Shown here in pieces: positions 16,840-25,653 of a stretch of DNA of 64,000 bases; position 1 is the first letter of the stretch; each line of letters begins with the position of its first letter. Origin of the DNA: Chitinophaga varians (GTDB taxonomy: Bacteria; Bacteroidota; Bacteroidia; Chitinophagales; Chitinophagaceae); the NCBI RefSeq assembly GCF_012641275.1, contig NZ_JABAIA010000001.1, positions 1,860,001 through 1,924,000 of the forward strand, given 5' to 3'. A program made the position numbers and the translations under genes. Under the pieces are notes generated by a model, which was not told where the DNA came from, searched no databases, and was given only the letters and a program-made list of their open reading frames with translations.

Positions 16840-18369
16840 ATGATTGTTAAAACCTTCGGCAGCGCCATTTACGGCGTAGATGCCATTACCATCACCATAG
16901 AAGTGAATGTATCTCCGCAGGGGAACCGTTTTTACATGGTCGGGCTGCCAGACAGCGCTGTCAAGGAAAGTGAGCGCCGGATCGAGTCGGCCATCAGCCA
17001 TCTTGGATTCCGGATGCCGCGCACCAGAACGGTCGTTAATATGGCGCCGGCAGCCATCCGCAAGGCCGGTGCGGCGTATGACCTGCCTATTGCCATCGGG
17101 ATATTAGGCGCTTCCGGCAAGATACCCGCCGATGCCTTTGACCGGTACCTGCTGATGGGCGAATTATCGCTGGACGGCAGCGTGCTGCCTATCCGCGGCG
17201 CCTTGTCCATGGCCATACAGGCGCAGCAGGAAGGGTTCAGGGGATTTGTGCTGCCGGCAGTCAACGCGCGGGAGGCCGCCATGGTAGCGCAGCTGGAAGT
17301 ATATGGCGTATCACATTTGTCTGAAGTGATGCAGTTTTTCCATCAGCCGGAAAGCCTTACGCCATTGCCATCGGCGCCACCAGAGCGGGCGCAGGTATCC
17401 TTTGACCTTGACTTCAGCGACGTAAAAGGGCAGCATAACATCAAGCGGGCTTTGGAGATAGCCGCTGCCGGCGGGCATAACGCCATCCTGATAGGACCGC
17501 CCGGCGTCGGCAAAACGATGCTGGCGCAGCGGCTGCCCACTATCCTGCCGCCGCTTACACTGCAGGAAGCGCTGGAGACCACCAAGATCCACTCCGTGGC
17601 CGGTAAACTACCACAACATGCATCGCTGGTATTGAAACGGCCTTTTCGTTCACCGCATCATACCATCAGCGATACCGCGCTGGTAGGCGGTGGCAGCCAG
17701 CCCCAGCCCGGAGAGATATCGCTTGCGCATCATGGCGTATTATTTCTTGATGAGCTGCCGGAGTTCAAAAGGCAGGTGCTGGAAGTGATGCGGCAGCCAC
17801 TGGAAGAACGGCGGGTAACGATTTCGCGGGCACGATCGGCCATTGATTTTCCCGCAGGGTTTATGTTGCTGGCATCTATGAACCCTTGTCCCTGCGGTTA
17901 TTTCAATCACCCGGAAAAAGCATGTACCTGTTCTCCTGGCATGGTGCAGAAATATCTCAACAGGGTATCTGGTCCGCTGCTGGACAGGATAGACCTTCAT
18001 GTAGAAGTGACGCCCGTATCTTTCAGTGATCTGACCGGCAACAGAGAAGAAGAGAAAAGCACGTGTATCCGTGACCGTGTGATGGCCGCGCGGGAAGTGC
18101 AGGCAGCGCGTTACGCCACGTTACCAGGCATTTATTGCAATGCGCAATTGAACAGCCGGCAACTGAAAAAATATTGCATTGTTGAGGAAGACTGCAACCA
18201 GCTGCTGAAAAATGCTATTCAGCAATTAAAGTTGTCTGCCCGGGCGTATGACCGGATATTGAAAGTAAGCCGTACCATTGCGGACCTGGCGGGCGGACAC
18301 AGCATAACGGTGGCGCATATGGCGGAAGCTATTCAGTACAGAAGCCTTGACAGGGAAGGATGGATGTAA
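16840..18369 (+). CDS. YifB/ComM-family Mg-chelatase-like AAA+ ATPase
   Basis: The 509-aa protein has an N-terminal ribosomal-S5/Lon-protease-like domain (1-~170). The AAA+ domain has Walker A GPPGVGKT (~219-226) and Walker B GVLFLDELPEF, and a C-terminal Mg-chelatase-like domain follows. Cys-rich NPCPCGYFNHPEKACTC near residue 350 is a family hallmark. Homologues (ComM) act as helicases promoting branch migration in natural transformation. Length and start agree with the family. Confidence 0.93.
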   Translation: MIVKTFGSAIYGVDAITITIEVNVSPQGNRFYMVGLPDSAVKESERRIESAISHLGFRMPRTRTVVNMAPAAIRKAGAAYDLPIAIGILGASGKIPADAFDRYLLMGELSLDGSVLPIRGALSMAIQAQQEGFRGFVLPAVNAREAAMVAQLEVYGVSHLSEVMQFFHQPESLTPLPSAPPERAQVSFDLDFSDVKGQHNIKRALEIAAAGGHNAILIGPPGVGKTMLAQRLPTILPPLTLQEALETTKIHSVAGKLPQHASLVLKRPFRSPHHTISDTALVGGGSQPQPGEISLAHHGVLFLDELPEFKRQVLEVMRQPLEERRVTISRARSAIDFPAGFMLLASMNPCPCGYFNHPEKACTCSPGMVQKYLNRVSGPLLDRIDLHVEVTPVSFSDLTGNREEEKSTCIRDRVMAAREVQAARYATLPGIYCNAQLNSRQLKKYCIVEEDCNQLLKNAIQQLKLSARAYDRILKVSRTIADLAGGHSITVAHMAEAIQYRSLDREGWM

Positions 18370-18376
18370 CCATTAT

Positions 18377-18443
18377 AATTACGAATTACGAATTACGAAT
18401 TACGAATTACGAATTACGAATTACGAATTACGAATTACGAATT
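18377..18443. repeat. 7-bp tandem repeat (AATTACG, nine copies)
   Basis: Nine perfect AATTACG units (18377-18439) plus AATT fill the gap between the convergent yifB-like and EF-G-like genes, ending at the stop of the latter. Perfect identity suggests ongoing slippage and variable copy number. No hairpin terminator is visible between these genes. Confidence 0.95.
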
Positions 18444-20569
18444 CACACCACTTCTTCCTTCTGGTATTCGTCGCTTAGCTTCTTTTGTATTTCCGGCGGA
18501 ACGGGCGCGTATTCTGCAAATTCAGAGTGGACCTTGGCTTTGCCCTGTGTAACGTTGCGCAGCGCAGCAAAGAGTTTATCCAGTTCCGCCTGCGGTGTAC
18601 GGGCTTTGATCACCTGGTAACCATTCAGTGTATCCATACCCGTTATAACGCTTCGGCGGCTTTGCAGTTCGCTCATAATATCGCCCATCATCGTATCGGG
18701 CGCGGTGGCTTCCACATCGAACACCGGTTCCAGCAGTTGTGGCGCAGCCTGGTGGAAGGCATCGCGGAAAGCCATCATACCGGCTATTTTAAAGGAGATA
18801 TCGTTACTGTCTACCGGATGCATCTTTCCATCGTATACGCTTACCCGTATGTCGCGCACATAGGAACCGGTGAGCGGCCCTTCCTGCATTTTTTCCATCA
18901 CGCCTTTGAGGATGGAGGGCAGGAAGCGGCTGTCAATGGCGCCGCCTACGATGCAGTTGTTGAAGACGAGTTTGCCACCCCATTGCAGCGGCACTTCTTC
19001 CGTTTCCCTTACCGGGTATTCTTTGAGGGGCGGCATCCCTTCGTACCAGGGTTCAATTTTCAGGTATACCTCGCCAAACTGTCCGGCGCCACCGGATTGT
19101 TTCTTGTGGCGGTAAGAGGCCAGGGCCGGTTTACGGATAGTTTCGCGGTAAGGTATTTTAGCTGGCAGGTAGGCGACCTGCATTTTGTAAATATTCTCCA
19201 GGCGCCATTTGGTGACCAGCAGGTGGAGGTCGCCCTGGCCGTGGAGGATCACCTGTTTCAGTTCCCTGTTGAATTCCACCAGCAGCGTAGGGTCTTCCAT
19301 GTGCAGTTCGGCCAGCACTTCGCTGAGTTTTTCATCATCGGCTTTATTCTGGGCTTCGATGGCTACACGGACTTTAGGGGTGGGAAACTGTATAGGGTCT
19401 ATCTGAATGGGTTTGTTTTTATCGGAGAGGCTTTGGTTGGTGAAGGTATTTTTCAGTTTGATGGTACAGCCTATATCGCCGGCTTTGAGGGATTCTGTGT
19501 TATTGCGGTTTTTGCCATCGGTAACGAATATCTGGCTGAAGCGTTCGGACGTATTGGCTTCCTCGTTGAACAGTTCCATGCCGGGTTTTATTTCGCCGGA
19601 CATCACTTTAAAAAAAGATAATCGTCCGACGTGAGGCTCCTGCAGCGTTTTGAAGATAAAGAGGCAGGGGGGGCCGGCGGGGTCGCAGAGAACTTCCCTG
19701 CCGTCGCTCGTCATTTCTGCGGGCATTTCCACTGCCGAGGGGGCCACATTATCGATAAAGCCCATAAGGCGGCCGCTGCCCATATCATTTTTCGCGGACA
19801 GGCAGAAAACGGGGAAGATCTGGTGTTTGAGCATGCCTATTTTGATGCCCTGGCGGAGCTCATCTTCATCGAGGCTGCCTTTTTCAAAGTATTGTTCCAT
19901 GAGGGTGTCATCATTTTCCGCCGCTTTTTCCACCAGTGCGTTGTGGAGGGCTTCCGCTCTTTCCTTTTCGTTGTCTGGGATGGGAAGTTTTTCTGGTTTC
20001 CCGCCTGTTTCCGGGAAGCGGTAGAGGGTCATTTTAAGCAGATCGATGATGGCATTGAAACCGGGGCCCTGGTTGACGGGGTACTGCATGATCGTCACAG
20101 CGTTGCCGAGGACACGGGTGGCATCTTCCACGGTTTTGTTGAAATTGGCCTGTTCAGTGTCCAGCTGGTTGACCGCCAGGATGGTGGGCTTGCGGTATTT
20201 ATCGACGTAGTCCCATATCAGTTCAGTACCTACTTCCACGCCGTACTGCGCATTGAGCAGCAATACAGCAGTATCGCATACACGGATGGAGGCGATCACT
20301 TCGCCGATAAAGTCTTCCAGGCCAGGGGTGTCTATGATGTTGATTTTGTAGTCTTTCCATTCTGAGTGCAGTGTGGTGGCATAGACAGAGTTACCGCGTT
20401 CGTGTTCTATTTCATGGTAATCCGAGATGGTATTGTTTTCTTCTACTGTCCCGCGTTTGCTGATGATACCGGCTTCAAACAGCATTGTTTCGGAGAGGGT
20501 GGTTTTGCCGCTTTTGGGGGCGCCCAACAGTACGATGTTTTTGACGTGTTTTTCATCATACGTTTTCAT
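18443..20569 (-). CDS. Elongation factor G paralogue with altered GTPase motifs
   Basis: The 708-aa protein keeps the EF-G domain order (GTPase, domain II, and III-V with a YRETIRKP-type domain IV entry and a C-terminal domain V). The G motifs deviate. G1 is GAPKSGKT (16-23). Switch I keeps only ERG. G3 is DTPGLED, with Leu84 in place of the His needed for fast GTP hydrolysis in canonical EF-G. G4 is NQLD (134-137). The start at 20569 (MKTYDEK) matches the fold; upstream in-frame starts add 50 unlikely residues. Bacteroides is known to carry an EF-G paralogue lacking GTPase activity. Whether this is its orthologue is inference. Confidence 0.88.
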   Translation of the reverse strand: MKTYDEKHVKNIVLLGAPKSGKTTLSETMLFEAGIISKRGTVEENNTISDYHEIEHERGNSVYATTLHSEWKDYKINIIDTPGLEDFIGEVIASIRVCDTAVLLLNAQYGVEVGTELIWDYVDKYRKPTILAVNQLDTEQANFNKTVEDATRVLGNAVTIMQYPVNQGPGFNAIIDLLKMTLYRFPETGGKPEKLPIPDNEKERAEALHNALVEKAAENDDTLMEQYFEKGSLDEDELRQGIKIGMLKHQIFPVFCLSAKNDMGSGRLMGFIDNVAPSAVEMPAEMTSDGREVLCDPAGPPCLFIFKTLQEPHVGRLSFFKVMSGEIKPGMELFNEEANTSERFSQIFVTDGKNRNNTESLKAGDIGCTIKLKNTFTNQSLSDKNKPIQIDPIQFPTPKVRVAIEAQNKADDEKLSEVLAELHMEDPTLLVEFNRELKQVILHGQGDLHLLVTKWRLENIYKMQVAYLPAKIPYRETIRKPALASYRHKKQSGGAGQFGEVYLKIEPWYEGMPPLKEYPVRETEEVPLQWGGKLVFNNCIVGGAIDSRFLPSILKGVMEKMQEGPLTGSYVRDIRVSVYDGKMHPVDSNDISFKIAGMMAFRDAFHQAAPQLLEPVFDVEATAPDTMMGDIMSELQSRRSVITGMDTLNGYQVIKARTPQAELDKLFAALRNVTQGKAKVHSEFAEYAPVPPEIQKKLSDEYQKEEVV

Positions 20570-20693
20570 ATGTGGAGATTTAATCAGGTAATCGATTATC
20601 ACCGTTGCCAAACAAAGAGCTACTACTATTAAGTTACTGATTTTTGCGCAAAAAATGACCTTTTGATTACCCATAATATGTTGCAACATGCAG

Positions 20694-20701
20694 TAACTTT
20701 G
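20694..20701 (+). promoter_or_regulatory. Probable -7 promoter element for the ABC exporter gene
   Basis: TAACTTTG matches TAnnTTTG, 21 nt before the ATG at 20723. No TTTG lies at the usual -33 distance, so support is partial. Confidence 0.5.
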
Positions 20702-20722
20702 TGCACCTGTAAAGAACATATT

Positions 20723-22501
20723 ATGAAACTATTGCTGCATTATCTGAAGAAATATAAATGGCTGGTAGTATTGGCTATGGCGCTGGCAAGCATTAACCAG
20801 CTTTTCTCCCTGTTGGACCCGATGATTTTCGGGTGGATCATTGACCGGTTTGCCTCCCATCCGCATACCACCCTGAAGGGAGGTGATATTTTACGGCCGG
20901 AGGGGCAGTATTTGTCCGGCGTGTTGTTATTGATTGGCGCTGCTGTTGGAGTAGCCATGGTATCGCGTATCGCGAAGGCTTTCCAGGATTATTTTGTGAA
21001 CGTGATTGTTCAGAAGTTTGGCGCCCAGGTGTATACCGATGGACTGAGACACTCCCTGCGGCTGCCTTATCAGCAGTTTGAAGACCAGCGTAGCGGTGAA
21101 ACGCTGGCCATCCTGCAAAAAGTACGGACAGACTGTGAGAAGTTCATCACTGCATTTGTGAACGTATTATTTGTATCGTTGATCGGAGTGGTGTTTGTGA
21201 TGATTTACGCCGCCATGGTACACTGGACCCTGCCGTTTGTATATCTTATTGGCTGTGTGCTGCTGGCCGTGCTGATGAGTGTGCTGAGCCGTAAGATCAA
21301 GGTGATCCAGAAGACGATCGTAAAGGAGACCACTGCGTTGGCCGGTTCCACCACTGAATCGCTGCGCAACATAGAGCTGGTGAAGAGCCTGGGGCTTACC
21401 CACCAGGAGATCCGCCGGCTGAACAGCACTACCATCAAGATACTGATGCTGGAGCTGAAGAAAGTACGGAGCATCCGCAGTATCAGCTTTGTGCAGGGCA
21501 CGTTTGTTAACCTGATGCGGCAAAGCATCCTGTTTTTGCTGTTGTTTTACATCTACCGGGATTATGTGTCCATCGGGCAACTGATGACGCTTCAGCTGTA
21601 TTCCTTCTTCATCTTCGGGCCATTGCAGGAGTTGGGCAATATTATCCTTAACTACAGGGAAGCGCAGGTATCGCTGCTGAATTTCCAGGGCATCCTGAAT
21701 ACGCCGGTAGAAGAAACGCCGGCGCATCCGGTGAAGATCAATCATATTGACGATCTCACTTTCCGGCAGGTCAGCTTCAAACATCTGACAGCCGCCACCA
21801 AGGCGCTTGACAAGGTGAATTTTTCCGCCCGGGTAGGTGAAACCATCGCCTTCGTAGGGCCGTCCGGTTCCGGCAAAACCACGCTGGTAAAGCTGCTGGT
21901 AGGACTGTACAAACCTAATGAGGGCCATATCCTTTACAATGGCGTAGACGCCAATGAAGCAGACATGGACGACCTGCGGCACCAGGTGGGTTTTGTAACG
22001 CAGGACACACAGTTGTTTGCCGGCACTATCCGGGAGAACCTGTTGTTCGTCAACCCTGGCGCAACAGACGCAGAGATCATGGACGCCCTGAACAAGGCGG
22101 CCTGTTATTCGTTGCTGGCGAGGGCCGACAAAGGTCTGGAGACCGTAATCGGCGAAGGCGGCATTAAAATCTCCGGAGGAGAAAAACAACGTTTGTCTAT
22201 TGCCCGGGCATTATTGCGCAAGCCACGTTTACTGGTATTTGACGAAGCCACGTCCGCACTGGATTCCATCACAGAAGAAGAGATCACCAAAACGGTACGC
22301 CAGGTGACCGCCAGCAAACAGCATATCACCGTAATGATCGCTCACCGTTTGAGCACCATTATGCATGCAGACCGGATTTATGTACTGGAAAAAGGGCATA
22401 TTGTAGAAACGGGCAGGCATGATGAACTGTTGGAAGAGAAGGGCTTATATTATGCCATGTGGCGCCAGCAGATAGGCGAGCGCAAGCTGGAGACCGTCTA
22501 G
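20723..22501 (+). CDS. ABC exporter (fused membrane and ATPase domains)
   Basis: The start at 20723 (MKLLLHYLKKYKW) lies just after a -7 box; an upstream ATG at 20663 precedes that box. The 592-aa protein has a six-helix type IV exporter domain (about 1-330) and an ATPase domain with Walker A GPSGSGKTT (~379-387), Q-loop VTQDTQLF, signature ISGGEKQRLS, Walker B LLVFDEATSALD and H-loop AHRLST. This is the MsbA/lipid-or-drug exporter architecture, expected to work as a homodimer. The substrate is unknown. Confidence 0.92.
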   Translation: MKLLLHYLKKYKWLVVLAMALASINQLFSLLDPMIFGWIIDRFASHPHTTLKGGDILRPEGQYLSGVLLLIGAAVGVAMVSRIAKAFQDYFVNVIVQKFGAQVYTDGLRHSLRLPYQQFEDQRSGETLAILQKVRTDCEKFITAFVNVLFVSLIGVVFVMIYAAMVHWTLPFVYLIGCVLLAVLMSVLSRKIKVIQKTIVKETTALAGSTTESLRNIELVKSLGLTHQEIRRLNSTTIKILMLELKKVRSIRSISFVQGTFVNLMRQSILFLLLFYIYRDYVSIGQLMTLQLYSFFIFGPLQELGNIILNYREAQVSLLNFQGILNTPVEETPAHPVKINHIDDLTFRQVSFKHLTAATKALDKVNFSARVGETIAFVGPSGSGKTTLVKLLVGLYKPNEGHILYNGVDANEADMDDLRHQVGFVTQDTQLFAGTIRENLLFVNPGATDAEIMDALNKAACYSLLARADKGLETVIGEGGIKISGGEKQRLSIARALLRKPRLLVFDEATSALDSITEEEITKTVRQVTASKQHITVMIAHRLSTIMHADRIYVLEKGHIVETGRHDELLEEKGLYYAMWRQQIGERKLETV

Positions 22502-22515
22502 TGAATTAAAAAACT

Positions 22516-22523
22516 TATTTTTG
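22516..22523 (+). promoter_or_regulatory. Probable -7 promoter element for the DUF983 gene
   Basis: TATTTTTG lies 22 nt before the start codon at 22546. No clear -33 box is visible. Confidence 0.5.
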
Positions 22524-22545
22524 CACCGAATCAGTGTAAAAAAGT

Positions 22546-22983
22546 ATGGAACACAAACGCCCGAACTATTTCGTCAGCCTGTTAACGATGAAATGTCCCA
22601 AATGCCGGAGAGGAGATATGTTTAAGGACAAAAACCCTTTTCATTTTAAGTTCTCTAAAATTTTCAACATGTATGACAACTGTCCCGTATGCGGGCAGAA
22701 GTATGAGTTGGAGACGGGGTTCTGGTTTGGGACAGGTTATGTGAGTTATGCGCTTTCCGTGGCGTTCAGCGTGTTTAACCTGATTTGGTACGCTCTCTTT
22801 TTCGGTATTACCTGGAGAGACAACAGTATTTTTATCTGGCTGGGCGTAAACGGTGTATTGCTGGTATTGATACAGCCCTGGCTGATGCGTATTTCCCGTG
22901 TTATCTACCTGTATTTTTTTGTGTATTATGACGATAGTACAGCGGGGTTAAAAGCGCCGGACCGGCAACAACATCATCATTAA
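22546..22983 (+). CDS. DUF983 membrane protein
   Basis: The 145-aa protein has an N-terminal zinc-ribbon-like pair of CxxC motifs (CPKC near 19-22, CPVC near 47-50), then two hydrophobic helices and a His-rich tail. This is the DUF983 layout. Its function is unknown. Some DUF983 genes occur next to respiratory oxidase genes, but none are present here. Confidence 0.88.
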   Translation: MEHKRPNYFVSLLTMKCPKCRRGDMFKDKNPFHFKFSKIFNMYDNCPVCGQKYELETGFWFGTGYVSYALSVAFSVFNLIWYALFFGITWRDNSIFIWLGVNGVLLVLIQPWLMRISRVIYLYFFVYYDDSTAGLKAPDRQQHHH

Positions 22984-23013
22984 AAAAATTCATGAATTCA
23001 TTGAAAAAAATAT

Positions 23014-23045
23014 GGGGCTGTGAAAACAGCCCCTTTCTTTTTCAA
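23014..23045 (+). terminator. Terminator after the DUF983 gene
   Basis: A 7-bp stem GGGGCTG / CAGCCCC with a 6-nt loop is followed by TTTCTTTTT. Confidence 0.85.
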
Positions 23046-23433
23046 CCAAAATCTGAACCAATGGTGGTCAGAAAATCTTTACCAGCAAAAACCAATAATA
23101 AAATAACCAGAGGGAAAACTGCTTAGCCTCCAAGGCGGGACAACCAATCACACAATCTTACAAAGCAGGGCGAAACTACAAAATCCGTCAACATAAAAAC
23201 CATAATTTTATATAAATGGTAAATCTTCTGCGATGAACAGAAAAAAAACGTCGCTGAAAATGATCTGTAAACAGAATATTTGTAACTTCAGTAATAACGG
23301 CGATGATCTGATTTTGTGACGATCAAAACTGTTGAAGCAGCTGCCCCAAATTCCTTCGGAAAATCCTATCAAGCCCGTTACCAGTCTTCATCTTATATAC
23401 TTGTTGTTTATTCACCAATAAATCAGCAATTAT
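23046..23433 (+). other. Intergenic region upstream of the type VI module
   Basis: About 390 AT-rich bases with no plausible gene. No consensus TTTG...TAnnTTTG promoter is evident, so the control of the downstream hcp gene is not visible here. Confidence 0.6.
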
Positions 23434-23826
23434 ATGTCTTTTAAAGCGACCCTGTTGTTGGAAGGATCGACCATGAATGTGCTGGAATGTCATTTTACCT
23501 TTTCACAGGCAACGGACGAAACCGGCAAACCTTCCCACCGGCCCCGAGGGGGCGTTATCCGTATTGTTATCGAGTCAGACGGCAGCAGCCGGCTTTTCGA
23601 CTGGATGATTTCCAATACCGGCGTTAAAAGCGGTACTGTTACTTTCTGGCGGCGTGATGTGATGTCGCGGATGAAAGAGTTACGCTTCACCGATGCCTAT
23701 TGCGTCCGGTATGGTGAGCATTTCAACGCCAGTGGCGACATCCCGATGCAGGTGCGGTTAAAGCTGTCCGCCCGGGAGCTGGCATTGAACCAGAGTGTTT
23801 ATCAGAACCCCTGGCCGCATTCCTGA
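23434..23826 (+). CDS. tssD: Type VI secretion tube protein TssD (Hcp), Bacteroidota type
   Basis: The 130-aa protein has the pattern of Bacteroidota TssD: MSFKATLLLEG, a DETGKPSHRPRGG segment, LFDWM, SGTVTFWRRD, LRFTDAYCVRY and a late MQVRLKLSAREL. Hcp hexamers stack to form the inner tube of the contractile injection apparatus and can carry effectors. It lies 41 nt before the vgrG gene. No sheath, baseplate or membrane-complex genes are present in the window, so this is an orphan hcp-vgrG-effector module fed by an apparatus encoded elsewhere. Confidence 0.88.
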   Translation: MSFKATLLLEGSTMNVLECHFTFSQATDETGKPSHRPRGGVIRIVIESDGSSRLFDWMISNTGVKSGTVTFWRRDVMSRMKELRFTDAYCVRYGEHFNASGDIPMQVRLKLSARELALNQSVYQNPWPHS

Positions 23827-23867
23827 TTCGTATATACGTTACTGTTAACCCGAAAAAATTAATTGTC

Positions 23868-25652
23868 ATGCCTTTAAACACATTGACCCGAATAACCATA
23901 GATGGAAAAACGTTCCCCCATTTCCGGGAGTTGCTGATCCGGCAGCGGATCGACGGACATCATACATTTGAAATACATATTGACCAGGGATGGCTGGCCA
24001 GTTTATGGCCGGACGCATCCGGCAAGGGACAGGACCTGCTGGGGAAAGACGTATGGGTGGAGATATCCGCCGCCGCAGCGCCGCAGACGGGCACCCTGCA
24101 TTTCAAGGGGCTGGTCACCGCCATTCATACCGGCAAAAAAGGCGACGCCACGGCGGGTTTTTGCGTGCTGAAAGGAACCGACCCGGGTATTGTGCTGGAC
24201 GGGGAGCCACAGTTACGGGTATATGAGACCCAGACGCTGTCCCATATTGCACGGCATTGCCTGAAAGCAGTGTCAGCCCATGCAGATGTGCGGATAACGC
24301 CGGGCAATACGGCCCATCATCCCTACCTGGTGCAGTACCGAGAGAGTAATTATGCTTTTCTGCAGCGGCTGGCGGCGCGCTTCGGGGAATGGTACTTCTA
24401 TAATGGCCAGCAGATGATCTTTGGCGCCTACGCCCCCGCTAAAATTATCCTGTCGCATCCGCGGGAGCTGGTACATTTCGATATACGGCTGCAACTGACT
24501 TCCGGCAACCGGCGCTTTACCGGTTATGACTATGAGACCGGAGCTGCCGTCAGCAGCGGGCCGTCGCCGATGCCAGCGGCGGGCACCGGGCCGCTCACCG
24601 CACGGGCAAGAGCTGCCAGCAGGCAGCTTTACCAGGAAGAAGGTTACGACAAAACGGTGTCACAACATATGGCCGGCATTGCCTTACAGGCACAGCTTCA
24701 CGAAAAACGGCAGCTGGCCGCGTCCGTAGAGCTCACCGGAAAAAGTGAGCACCCCGGCATTCGCATCGGTGATATTATTGAAGCAGCCGCTTCCCTCTCT
24801 TCACCTGACCTTGAAGGGACGTTTACCGTCACCCGTATTGACCATCATTGTCAGGGAGACGGTGCTTATTTCAATCAGTTCACCTGCACCCCTACAGATT
24901 GTTGCATTCCATCCGGCCATAACGGTATTGCACCCTGCTGCGAAGCGCAAAGCGCTATTGTCACGGACAATCATGATCCGGAAGGGATGGGGCGCATCCG
25001 GATACGGTACCGCTGGCAGCAGCATGGAAGCTCGCCCTGGATACGGCTGATAGCTCCTCATGGCGGCGCTGGCAAAGGGTTTCATTTTATTCCGGAAAAA
25101 GGCGAAGAAGTATGGCTGGACTTTGAAGGCGGTAATCCCGAGCTGCCTTTTGCCATGGGCACCGCATATAACGGTAAAGACAGTACGAAATTCAGCGACG
25201 CCGGAAATAACCTGAAGATCATCAAAACACGAAGCGGCCATACCATAGAGCTGGACGACAGCAGCGGCGCGGAACAACTGCAGATACATGACCGCAACGG
25301 CAACGTGATACAGCTTGACACCCATCGCGGAAACATTACGATCGCTTCCCCGGGACAGCTACATCTGAAAGCCAACCATATCAGCATCGAAGCTACCGAT
25401 CAGCTGGACATGCATGCCGGCGGCAATCTCACCCAGGGGGCGGGAGAAAACATCAGCCTGTATGCCGGAAGCCATACAACGGTGTTGGCAACACATATCA
25501 TTCAACAGGCAAATGACAGTTTTACCCTCACTTCGCGTAAGCTGGAAGAGCAGGCAGAAAGCATATTGATCAACAGTATCCGGGAAGACCTGACACTGAT
25601 GGCCGCCGGTACCGTTGCTATTAACAGTGTGGAAAAAATAAAACTGTCGTGA
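23868..25652 (+). CDS. vgrG: VgrG spike protein (TssI)
   Basis: The 594-aa protein has an N-terminal gp27-like region (about 1-340) and an OB-fold gp5-like region with VTDNHDPEGMGRIRIRYRW near residue 365 and HFIPEKGEEVWLDFEGGNPE after it. A C-terminal repetitive strand region (ITIASPGQLHLKANHISIEA...) forms the needle. It carries no extra enzymatic C-terminal domain, so effector delivery is expected through the PAAR-like protein that follows after a 1-nt gap. Spacing suggests one operon from hcp to the immunity gene. Confidence 0.92.
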   Translation: MPLNTLTRITIDGKTFPHFRELLIRQRIDGHHTFEIHIDQGWLASLWPDASGKGQDLLGKDVWVEISAAAAPQTGTLHFKGLVTAIHTGKKGDATAGFCVLKGTDPGIVLDGEPQLRVYETQTLSHIARHCLKAVSAHADVRITPGNTAHHPYLVQYRESNYAFLQRLAARFGEWYFYNGQQMIFGAYAPAKIILSHPRELVHFDIRLQLTSGNRRFTGYDYETGAAVSSGPSPMPAAGTGPLTARARAASRQLYQEEGYDKTVSQHMAGIALQAQLHEKRQLAASVELTGKSEHPGIRIGDIIEAAASLSSPDLEGTFTVTRIDHHCQGDGAYFNQFTCTPTDCCIPSGHNGIAPCCEAQSAIVTDNHDPEGMGRIRIRYRWQQHGSSPWIRLIAPHGGAGKGFHFIPEKGEEVWLDFEGGNPELPFAMGTAYNGKDSTKFSDAGNNLKIIKTRSGHTIELDDSSGAEQLQIHDRNGNVIQLDTHRGNITIASPGQLHLKANHISIEATDQLDMHAGGNLTQGAGENISLYAGSHTTVLATHIIQQANDSFTLTSRKLEEQAESILINSIREDLTLMAAGTVAINSVEKIKLS

Positions 25653-25653
25653 T

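Noticed and set aside
18377..18443. Possible CRISPR or origin-like iterons
   Set aside because: A simple 7-bp repeat with no spacers, no DnaA-box-like units and no replication gene adjacent.
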